DNA from: a virus
DNA: 20,762 bases
Virus record (IMG/VR): IMGVR_UViG_3300017739_000153
Location: 1 to 20,762 of that record
Reading direction: 5' to 3' (one strand)
Shown: positions 6,617 through 14,133 of the stretch, piece by piece
Numbering within the stretch: position 1 is the first letter of the stretch
Layout of the letters: each line of letters starts with the position of its first letter
Translations under genes and position numbers: made by a program
The notes under the pieces: model-generated
Seen by the model: the letters and a program-made list of their open reading frames with translations, nothing else
What the model was told of the DNA's origin: nothing
The model's database searches: none

Positions 6617-9166
6617 TCAATTCAAGAATATGCTTGCTGCTGTCAGTTTCATAACTGCACCTGCTGTAAGATTCATTGCAGCACCTGCTGTGATAGAAGT
6701 AGCAGTGGAAGAATTCATTGAAATAGCACCTGCAGCAACGTTTACGTTAAACAGACCTGTAAGAACATTATTATTATATCCAGTAGCACCAGAGGTAACA
6801 GATATCGGACCTGCAGGGTTAGCAACGATATATCTGGGTATAGCATCACTGGCAGATCCCGCAGGTGTCATAACAGTTTCACAAGAACCACCGATCTTTC
6901 TGATAATACCTGCTTTAATCTTTGGAATAGGTGAAGGAGGGAAGTTAATAGTTTCAAATAATGTAGTTGTAGCAATGGTAATAGCATTATCTGCTGAAAG
7001 AATCATTTCTGCAGCACTACATGTTTGTTGTGATGAAGAGTTCTCAAAAATACTACCAGTAATTTTAGTTGATGTAGATGCTAGATTACACTCAGCACCT
7101 TGTAATTCAAACTTAGCACCAACAACACTCATATCAATATCAGATCCAAACTTAATAGTATGTTTTTGAACTCTACTATTCTTACTATTACCATTTTTAT
7201 CAACGACCTTAGGAGATCCTTCTGCATCCATTAAGAAAGCACCACCAACTTCAATATGACAATCACCAGTAACTTTTAAGAAATAGTCGCCATCAATAGT
7301 ACGAACATAATCACCATCAATCTGTGAGCAATCGTCACCATGAACTTCCTTTGTATAGTTACCTGCAAAAGAAGAGTGATCTGCAACTAAAACTGCATCA
7401 TCATTATTACCACCAGTTTGTTTTTTAAGATACTCTGTGTATTGAGTTTCTAACTGTTCATCAGATAAATCTGGATTTTGTTTCCTTTTTTCCTGTAACC
7501 ATTTCCACTTAGCATGTTCTTTATTGTTAAGTTTTATTGATGTATGTGTAGTTCCGTTTTCATTCTTTCTTTGAGTTCCTTCTCTACCAGGTGTTCCAAC
7601 ATATAAATCATATGCACCATTGATATATGTGGTAGCAGTCTGAATGTATGGATCTGCTTTATTGAATATATTATCAATCAGACCACCTTGATCGTTATCA
7701 CCACATTTACCTACACTACGTCCTCTAATTTTATTAATACTTGCTAATTCACTTTCAGTACAATGTGTGACACCAAATAAAGGATACCAACCAACAGTAT
7801 CTTTACCACCATCAACAGGTCTATTACAATTACCCGCAGTAAATTTGATGAATAATGCCATCAATCCAGTTATTGATGTGATTCCTTTTGTAAACAAGTC
7901 AGTGCCTGCTTCAAAAATTGCTGTTCCTTTTTCCCAAGCATCGATAATTTCTTTTGCTTTACCAATACCATCTACAATAGTTTTTACACTACTAACAATT
8001 CCTGATGCCTTGTTAAGAATAGATTGAACATTACAAATAATATCATCAATTACCTTTTGAACACTCTGTAAGACCATTGATGCTTTATCAATGAGACCAT
8101 TTAAAAAATCATTTAAAATATTTGTTACTGATGCAACAGGATTAGCAATATAACCCAGTAATTGACTATCAATAACACATAACTGACTTAGAATCTGTGT
8201 GACTGCTGTTTGAATTGTAGAGAAAACAACAAATGGAATACCAGTAGCACCTGCTAATAAACTTACAACATCTAATTGTTCTGCTAGATTTGCTAGTGAT
8301 TGTCTGATAGCACCAATTACCTGTGTGAATATAGCACCTAAGAAGTTTTGTAATTTTGCTGTAAGTTGCTTGGCAGTTACAAGTTTACCTGTAACCATGT
8401 CAATAAACTCACCATCCTTTTCAGTTTTTATTAGAGAAGCTGCTGTTTCTGAAATATCTTCTATAAGGTAAGATAACTTATATTCTAATGAACCAAACGG
8501 TCCTTTAACACCATTTGCTGTAGGAATTGGTGAAGTAGGATCTTTTGGTTTGACTGGATTAAAAGTACCACCTGACATACCAACAGCGTTACCGATATTA
8601 TCAGGAGAACCATTACCGCCAGGACTTGTAGTCTTCATACCTGGCAACGCAACTGTGTTAGCATCACCTTGACGTAAATATCCTTCACCTTGTGATGTTG
8701 CTAGTGAATCATTTACGTTTGTAGGATGTTTAGCAGCATGGTTAACACCAACACCATCTTCAAACTTCTCACCTGTAAAAGCAAACTGTTGTTTAGTTCT
8801 GGTATCAGAAGATTTAGTTACACGCAAGACACCAATAACTATAGGCATCTGTGCATTTTCTCCATCCATGAAGAAACCCATAACAATAGCACCAGGTTGA
8901 AGTTGTCCAGAACTCTCACCTTGTCCATCATTACCTGGTTGTGATGTATGTTGTAATACTGTTGCCCAAGGTAGTTTGTCAGTAGGAAGATCAGCCGTCG
9001 TTCCTCCCTGTACATTAGTATAGTATCCCAGAATCCTAGTCTTTACTCGACCAAGTTCCATAGGATCTTCGTTGTCTTCTACTTCACCAACCCACCAGAA
9101 AAACCCGTCTTTACCTACGAAATTGACCGTGGGTTCATTAATAATACCATCAATAGTCGCTGCCAT
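6617..9166 (-). CDS. gp5: Baseplate hub/needle protein gp5, without lysozyme domain (849 aa)
   Basis: gp5 sits at the centre of the baseplate and forms the membrane-piercing needle. Residues about 10-130 look like the OB-fold domain (FFWWVGEVEDNEDPMELGRVKTRILGYY is its hallmark region, with a LPWATVLQHTSQPG segment after it). Residues about 225-440 are a long helical, hydrophobic stretch. Residues about 598 to the end give repeated short strands (DGDYVRTIDGDYFLKVTGD, then many Ala/Thr/Ser turns), as in the gp5 C-terminal beta-helix. The T4 gp5 lysozyme domain with its Glu, Asp, Thr triad is not visible; that domain lies instead in the 941-aa protein. The start MAATIDGIIN follows a late promoter by 21 bases. 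The family call is firm; the exact domain borders are estimates. Confidence 0.88.
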   Translation of the reverse strand: MAATIDGIINEPTVNFVGKDGFFWWVGEVEDNEDPMELGRVKTRILGYYTNVQGGTTADLPTDKLPWATVLQHTSQPGNDGQGESSGQLQPGAIVMGFFMDGENAQMPIVIGVLRVTKSSDTRTKQQFAFTGEKFEDGVGVNHAAKHPTNVNDSLATSQGEGYLRQGDANTVALPGMKTTSPGGNGSPDNIGNAVGMSGGTFNPVKPKDPTSPIPTANGVKGPFGSLEYKLSYLIEDISETAASLIKTEKDGEFIDMVTGKLVTAKQLTAKLQNFLGAIFTQVIGAIRQSLANLAEQLDVVSLLAGATGIPFVVFSTIQTAVTQILSQLCVIDSQLLGYIANPVASVTNILNDFLNGLIDKASMVLQSVQKVIDDIICNVQSILNKASGIVSSVKTIVDGIGKAKEIIDAWEKGTAIFEAGTDLFTKGITSITGLMALFIKFTAGNCNRPVDGGKDTVGWYPLFGVTHCTESELASINKIRGRSVGKCGDNDQGGLIDNIFNKADPYIQTATTYINGAYDLYVGTPGREGTQRKNENGTTHTSIKLNNKEHAKWKWLQEKRKQNPDLSDEQLETQYTEYLKKQTGGNNDDAVLVADHSSFAGNYTKEVHGDDCSQIDGDYVRTIDGDYFLKVTGDCHIEVGGAFLMDAEGSPKVVDKNGNSKNSRVQKHTIKFGSDIDMSVVGAKFELQGAECNLASTSTKITGSIFENSSSQQTCSAAEMILSADNAITIATTTLFETINFPPSPIPKIKAGIIRKIGGSCETVMTPAGSASDAIPRYIVANPAGPISVTSGATGYNNNVLTGLFNVNVAAGAISMNSSTATSITAGAAMNLTAGAVMKLTAASIFLN

Positions 9167-9183
9167 TCTTCACACGATGTTTC

Positions 9184-9660
9184 TTAGTATTTAGCAAGTC
9201 TAGTGAACTTGTAAAAATGGTCACTACCCCAAACTAGGTTACCTTCCTTGTCTCGTCCTTGATCTGCACTATGTAACTCATCTCCAAATAGTATTATTTG
9301 AGAACTAACTACAGCACCACCCATGACACATTGCCCTTCTGCAAATAATCTACCTTCCCATCTATTGTCATATTCGACAAATAGCATGTCGCATCCTTGT
9401 CTTTTAGTTCCATCTTCACTATAATTTTCCATTAAAAAAGAGTCCTCCCTTATAAGAGACATTTTATGTCTCCCACTACGATAAGGTTTGTTGGGACCCT
9501 CTTTTCTGTAATAATTTTTTGAAGTATACCAAGTTTGATCTACATCACTATAGTCTATACCCCATTCTAATTCTACAGAGGCAAATCCTAAAGGATTAGA
9601 TTGTGCTTGGTATCTATTTGTCCAATGACCTAAAAGTGCATCACTAAAGTCAATCGTCAT
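9184..9660 (-). CDS. cpeT: CpeT/CpcT-family phycobilin lyase-like protein (158 aa)
   Basis: CpeT/CpcT proteins attach or handle bilin chromophores on phycobiliproteins; phage copies occur in many T4-like cyanophages. The family signature is clear: an early L-L-G-H-W-x-N segment (residues 9-15), E-N-Y near residue 79, then W-E-G-R-L-F (101-106), E-G-Q-C-V (108-112), A-D-Q-G-R-D (132-137) and V-W-G-S followed by F-Y-K-F-T-R (143-154). These match the conserved barrel strands of the family; phage members are shorter than host enzymes of about 200 residues. The start overlaps the last 11 bases of CP12, so the two are one translational unit under the late promoter at 9902-9909. Whether it is an active lyase cannot be seen from sequence. 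Confidence 0.85.
   Translation of the reverse strand: MTIDFSDALLGHWTNRYQAQSNPLGFASVELEWGIDYSDVDQTWYTSKNYYRKEGPNKPYRSGRHKMSLIREDSFLMENYSEDGTKRQGCDMLFVEYDNRWEGRLFAEGQCVMGGAVVSSQIILFGDELHSADQGRDKEGNLVWGSDHFYKFTRLAKY
9188..9194 (-). promoter_or_regulatory. Late promoter of gp5 (CTAAATA)
   Basis: CTAAATA on the minus strand, ending 21 bases before the gp5 ATG. It lies within the last codons of the upstream CpeT-like gene (Ala-Lys-Tyr-stop is written GCTAAATACTAA), so promoter and coding sequence share bases. Confidence 0.65.
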
Positions 9661-9877
9661 ACACTAAGCATTCTGGCTCTTCTGGATTCTGGTCACACCA
9701 TAGTTCAAGTGCATTAGGATCATGATGATCTCCTGCTTCAATCTCTTTCTTATGATGTTCTGCGTAATCCACTAGATCATGTAGTTCTACTTTAGCATGT
9801 CTGCGTGCTGCAGGATTTGCTAATGGATCATCTATGATTGCCTTATCTGCTTCGATATGGTCTTCTATACTTTTCAT
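9650..9877 (-). CDS. cp12: CP12-like Calvin-cycle inhibitor (75 aa)
   Basis: CP12 is a small, partly disordered protein that locks GAPDH and phosphoribulokinase into an inactive complex. Phage copies are thought to shut down carbon fixation and push flux to the pentose phosphate pathway. The C-terminus shows the defining pattern: C61, eight residues, C70, then L-V-Y-D-D at the very end, the GAPDH-binding disulfide segment. The central A-K-V-E-L-H-D-L-V-D-Y-A-E-H-H region is in the place of the usual A-W-D-x-V-E-E-L core. The N-terminal cysteine pair found in many host CP12s is absent. A strong GAGGT ribosome site (9884-9888) lies six bases before the ATG, and a late promoter lies just upstream. 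CpeT follows with overlap. Confidence 0.85.
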   Translation of the reverse strand: MKSIEDHIEADKAIIDDPLANPAARRHAKVELHDLVDYAEHHKKEIEAGDHHDPNALELWCDQNPEEPECLVYDD

Positions 9878-9901
9878 TTTAGTACCTCGTTGATACAGAA
9901 C

Positions 9902-9909
9902 TATTTATA
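9902..9909 (-). promoter_or_regulatory. T4-type late promoter of CP12-CpeT (TATAAATA)
   Basis: A perfect TATAAATA on the minus strand, ending 24 bases before the CP12 ATG and containing the TAA stop of gp27. It implies that these two metabolic genes are transcribed in the late programme. Confidence 0.72.
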
Positions 9910-11308
9910 CTTGCATACTGTCTTTCAGGAGATTTAACTCTGTTACTAGAGATGATCCTGAAGTTTTATGCGAGACTGCTCCTATAATATAACGTCCACT
10001 ATACTTTTTGTCAACTTTTGTGCCACCAGCACCCTTTGTATTTGAGGGAATAATAATATTAACTCCGCAACCAGCATACAAATCTAAATTACCAGGAATG
10101 TTTACAACAAGTTGAACATTCTTTAAGGAATCTATACGCATCCATTGATATGCTTGGAGTTCTACTATTTGTTCATAATTTCTTTGAGGATTATTTTTAA
10201 ATTTAGGATCAAATATTTGATTTGGAATCATTTCATATCTAACACGTTTAGGAGTATTAACATATTCTCTAATTTCTTCATCAAGAAGTTGATTAGGATT
10301 TTTTGCTCCACTACCACTCATATGCTCCATCTTACCCCATAAATCTTTAATTTTATATTTGTAAGAATCTGCAGACAAGTCAGTGCTACTTCCAAATCTA
10401 GACCTAGTAATAAATGTGGGATCGAATCCTACGCTATATCCTGCAAAATTACCATGTCTTAGTCCCATTAAAAAGTTTCTCTCTTTAGGAAATGATACGC
10501 CAGTAATACTAAACTGAGCTTCAGATGGATTAGTAAATGCTTTAGGTGTATAAGTGTAAGTATACATTTTTACATCACCCATTTCAGTATTTGGATTAGT
10601 AGGTTTAGTTTTTTGCTTATTAGCAAGATTGATCATACTGTCTATAGACTTATAATGAAATCCTAATGCATTTTCAAAAAAGGCAAAACCATTTTGTAAT
10701 TGTTTACCTTTACCAGACTTACGAATACTTCGTTGTGACATCCAATAAATTAAATCAAAAGGTCTCCAATTAGGAGATATAAAAGTTTGTTTATTTAAAG
10801 TTTTTTCTAAGTATAGTTTTTTAGCAGAATTGATATATTTTTTACCCATTAAAGTTTTAATGATTTCAGTAGCTTCAGTTTTATTACTAAATATAGTCTC
10901 AGAATTACCAAATACATTCAATACTTCATTTCTAGTATATTCATCAGAAACACACTCAACAATAAAAACTTCATTACTTTGATTAGTTCTGACTCTTGCA
11001 TCAATTTGATATGATCTAAAGAAATAAGTTCTATCAACAATGCTAGTTTTAAGTTGTAATGCAAATTCTTCAGATCCTGTAAGAGATTGTAATATACCAG
11101 CAGAATCTTCAAGTACCAATCTCATTTCCATGCAAGTGGTAGAAATACTTTCATAGACTTCAAATCCTCTTACGAATGAAGATAAATCTGCATCACCCTG
11201 TTTAGTTGATTTTTTCTTACGATTCTTGTACATGAACAATTTAAAATCAACTTCACCAGTATTTGATCTTGATATAGAACCTACTCTATCTTGTATGACT
11301 TTGCTCAA
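9905..11308 (-). CDS. gp27: Baseplate hub protein, gp27-like (467 aa)
   Basis: In T4 a gp27 trimer holds gp5 and joins the tube to the baseplate. Supporting features are the hub-type segment W-R-P-F-D-L-I-Y-W-M-S near residue 181, a F-F-E-N-A-L-G-F-H-Y-K-S-I-D-S-M stretch typical of gp27/gpD-like hubs (near 209), and a C-terminal barrel ending Y-S-G-R-Y-I-I-G-A-V-S-H-K. It is somewhat longer than T4 gp27 (about 390 residues). The start is a TTG overlapping the stop of the 941-aa gene (TTGA); a GAGAGG ribosome site at 11318-11323, nine bases upstream, supports it, and the next in-frame ATG is 26 codons in. Its position between the tape-measure-like genes and gp5 fits. Confidence rests on pattern and context. 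Confidence 0.8.
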   Translation of the reverse strand: MSKVIQDRVGSISRSNTGEVDFKLFMYKNRKKKSTKQGDADLSSFVRGFEVYESISTTCMEMRLVLEDSAGILQSLTGSEEFALQLKTSIVDRTYFFRSYQIDARVRTNQSNEVFIVECVSDEYTRNEVLNVFGNSETIFSNKTEATEIIKTLMGKKYINSAKKLYLEKTLNKQTFISPNWRPFDLIYWMSQRSIRKSGKGKQLQNGFAFFENALGFHYKSIDSMINLANKQKTKPTNPNTEMGDVKMYTYTYTPKAFTNPSEAQFSITGVSFPKERNFLMGLRHGNFAGYSVGFDPTFITRSRFGSSTDLSADSYKYKIKDLWGKMEHMSGSGAKNPNQLLDEEIREYVNTPKRVRYEMIPNQIFDPKFKNNPQRNYEQIVELQAYQWMRIDSLKNVQLVVNIPGNLDLYAGCGVNIIIPSNTKGAGGTKVDKKYSGRYIIGAVSHKTSGSSLVTELNLLKDSMQV

Positions 11309-14130
11309 CTGAAGATACCTCTCAAAGGATTGTTAAATGAATTAAGAACAGCAACCGCAGTTCTTAGAACTGTTCCTGTTGTTCCACCAACGTTTGCAAA
11401 TGATCCACCACCTGCTTGTGCACCTAGTAAAGAACGTATACCTGCTTCTGCTTTTTGGATAAAGAGACGATTATTTCCATTAGATGATTCTACAGCAGAC
11501 AATGCCATCTGTACAATCTCAGTGGTTCTATTGTTAATTTCTCTCCTTGCTGCATTACGTTGCTCTGTGACTCTACGGATCCTTGCTTGCTCTTCATAAG
11601 TAGAGGCATTTCTTTTTGTTTTACCACTCTTAAACATAGAGTTATTAGCAGGTGTTGCTGATCCACCCATCATACCTAGGTTACCTAGAATATCTGCAGC
11701 TCCACCACTACCACCAACATTACCACCACCAAATGCTTCTCCTAAAGTTTCATTTAAATTCATATTTTTAAGGAAGTTGGCAAAACCAGCACCATCCATT
11801 CCAACCATAGGACGACCTCCACCACCAGTATCTGTCTTTGTAGACCTAGACATTGGGAATGATTTACCACCAAAAGGAGAAAGAATAGGTGTTTTACCAG
11901 AACCCTTTCCAACATAATCATAGTGACCACCATTAGGACCTAGTGCATATCCATATTTCCATCCATAGCGAGCACCATTTGCTCTCATCCATTGATGAGA
12001 AGATCCAGATAGATCGAGTCCTTCACCATATAAGTGTACAGAATTCTCATGTCCACCAACTTTTGAATTGTGTTTAATACTTCTACCACTACTTGCTACA
12101 TCTGTTGCACTAACTTGACCTTTAGAGTCCATCATCATCTGCATAAATGCAGACGCTGCAGGTTGTGATAAAACTACAGGACGACCATGAGCATCAGTAA
12201 CTCCTTTGATACCCCATCCTGTTCCTGTTTCTGGATGACCAGAAGGAATAACAGAAAGAGATCCAAGATTTGAAGCTATAGCTGTCTTTTTATCTCTCTT
12301 TCCCTCTTCAACGTCTAATACACTAGACATTTCAGAAGCACCTGCAGGTTGAGCACCTAACAGCATATTAAATACACCACCAAATAATCCAGCTTTTTTA
12401 GATTCTGGATCTTTAGGAATAGTAATTCCTTTATTAAGTAGATACTCTCCTACACCAACAAGACCTTTGTTTTGAATTAAAGCAACTGTAACAGGACCAC
12501 GACGACCAACTTGAGTATAGTAAAGACTATTTTTTAATTCCGCACCAGCAGTTTTATAATCACCTTTTTGAATAGCAGCCATCATCATTGGGAAGTCTTG
12601 ATACCACTGAGGACCCATATTAAATGTAAGATCAATCATTGCTGCTTTTTGCTGCAATGACATTTTGTCATAACCAGGTATATTTTGAGCAGCCCGCTTA
12701 TGATGTATATAATCCTTTTCAAATAACTGATTAGCGTATGCTTTACTGATAGTGTCAGGCATCTTAGATCCTGGTGTAACCAGATGTCCATAACCAATAG
12801 TAGGATGACCTTCTGAATCAATGTATTTGTTTAGTCTTAGTCCTTCATTTTCTTTGACCATTTTCTTGGCAAAACCATCAAGAACACCACCACCAGACAT
12901 GAAACCCATTGATGATGCTTCTGCTAGTCTTGAAGATAATAGACCAGGCATTTGTTTAGTTGCGGGTGTATCAAATGGAACTACAAATGCACTACCATCA
13001 GATTTTGTCGCAACGTACTCAGTTCCATGTCCAATAAAATCGGGTTTAGAACCATCTAGAGATACAGGATACCCTGACTGAGGACCAGAAATCCAACCAC
13101 CTTTAGCATACCCATTTAAATAGCCTCCTTTTGCAAATCCATAACTTTTTGTTTGACCTGTTTCTAAATAATGAATTAATTCATCAATTTCGCTTCCTTT
13201 TCCAAATAATTTATCAAAGAAGTTTAGATCCTCTTTTTGTTGTCGAAGATCTGCTATTCTTTGTTCTTTAGTTTGAGTTACCCCTTGGTCATCTACTTCT
13301 CCTATCCCTTCTTCTATTGCTCTTTCGTTTGCATCAACAGATCCAGGTAAAACTTTAGGTATGTATTTACCTGCAGTGAAAAGAGCTACCCCACCAGCAA
13401 TAGCAATTAACGGATGAGCTGCAAGTTTTGCTGCAGCAGTCATTAATCCTCTATTGAAGAATATTAGCACATTTTTGAATGTATTAACCATTCCTAAAGG
13501 ATTGGTGAGTAAACCAATTCCTAACCAAGCTGCACCCAACCCCTTTAATGCGGTGAAGAGACCTCCGATTCTTTCTCTAAGGGTAGATTCATCTGATAAT
13601 AAATCATACAATCCATTAATAGTATTATTAATGGCAAATTTTGACCATCCAGCTATAAATTTAAAAACCTTTCCAAGAGTTTCTATAATTGATACTACCT
13701 TATCTTGATTTTCTGGATTAGAAAGCCATTTAAGAGCTGGAAGAAGTATAGCAAATTTTAGGAATGACCCAATTAGATTCATCAAAGATTCCATGAAACT
13801 AGGAAGCTTTCCTTTGAAGAGTGAATCAAAACCTTTAAATTTCTTTATTTTTTCGGGTTTTTGGAAAACTGGTTTAAATGTTTGTTTTGCTCTTTGTCTT
13901 TCTGCTTCTAATAAAGATAACTGTGATGTTCTGATATCTTTTACAACTGCACCTAAAGAATTTACTGTTGATCCTAATCTATTAGTTGCAGTTGTCTGCA
14001 ATTTAATAGTTTTAGTTAACTGTACATTCTTCCTCGAACTACGAGTCGCAGCTCCACCTCGTGTTTGACCACCATCGGGATCTACGAACTTGTAAAAATT
14101 AATTTTGGCACCTGTTTTATTTAATGCCAT
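11305..14130 (-). CDS. Tape-measure-like tail protein with lysozyme and M15 peptidase domains (941 aa)
   Basis: The N-terminus (ALNKTGAKINFYKFVDPDGG) and the hydrophobic helical region (about 110-260) parallel the neighbouring 837-aa protein, so the two are paralogues. Residues about 421-566 are a T4-lysozyme (GH24) domain: N-E-G-L-R-L-N-K-Y-I-D-S-E-G-H-P-T-I-G-Y-G-H aligns with the T4 enzyme, with the catalytic triad as E429, D438 and T444. Residues about 636-742 look like a zinc M15-type peptidase: S-V-H-L-Y-G-E-G-L-D-L gives H699 and D706, and G-G-H-Y-D-Y gives H736. It should therefore cut both sugar and peptide bonds of host peptidoglycan during injection. The ATG has a GAGGTG ribosome site four bases upstream, written in the last codons of the previous gene. 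T4 gp29 is the nearest functional parallel. Confidence 0.85.
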   Translation of the reverse strand: MALNKTGAKINFYKFVDPDGGQTRGGAATRSSRKNVQLTKTIKLQTTATNRLGSTVNSLGAVVKDIRTSQLSLLEAERQRAKQTFKPVFQKPEKIKKFKGFDSLFKGKLPSFMESLMNLIGSFLKFAILLPALKWLSNPENQDKVVSIIETLGKVFKFIAGWSKFAINNTINGLYDLLSDESTLRERIGGLFTALKGLGAAWLGIGLLTNPLGMVNTFKNVLIFFNRGLMTAAAKLAAHPLIAIAGGVALFTAGKYIPKVLPGSVDANERAIEEGIGEVDDQGVTQTKEQRIADLRQQKEDLNFFDKLFGKGSEIDELIHYLETGQTKSYGFAKGGYLNGYAKGGWISGPQSGYPVSLDGSKPDFIGHGTEYVATKSDGSAFVVPFDTPATKQMPGLLSSRLAEASSMGFMSGGGVLDGFAKKMVKENEGLRLNKYIDSEGHPTIGYGHLVTPGSKMPDTISKAYANQLFEKDYIHHKRAAQNIPGYDKMSLQQKAAMIDLTFNMGPQWYQDFPMMMAAIQKGDYKTAGAELKNSLYYTQVGRRGPVTVALIQNKGLVGVGEYLLNKGITIPKDPESKKAGLFGGVFNMLLGAQPAGASEMSSVLDVEEGKRDKKTAIASNLGSLSVIPSGHPETGTGWGIKGVTDAHGRPVVLSQPAASAFMQMMMDSKGQVSATDVASSGRSIKHNSKVGGHENSVHLYGEGLDLSGSSHQWMRANGARYGWKYGYALGPNGGHYDYVGKGSGKTPILSPFGGKSFPMSRSTKTDTGGGGRPMVGMDGAGFANFLKNMNLNETLGEAFGGGNVGGSGGAADILGNLGMMGGSATPANNSMFKSGKTKRNASTYEEQARIRRVTEQRNAARREINNRTTEIVQMALSAVESSNGNNRLFIQKAEAGIRSLLGAQAGGGSFANVGGTTGTVLRTAVAVLNSFNNPLRGIFS

Positions 14131-14133
14131 TTA

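Noticed and set aside
6591-7169. 192-codon plus-strand open frame opposite the gp5 C-terminus
   Set aside because: It is the mirror of the repetitive Ala/Thr-rich beta-helix codons; no ribosome site, and it runs across the strong minus-strand promoter and gp5.
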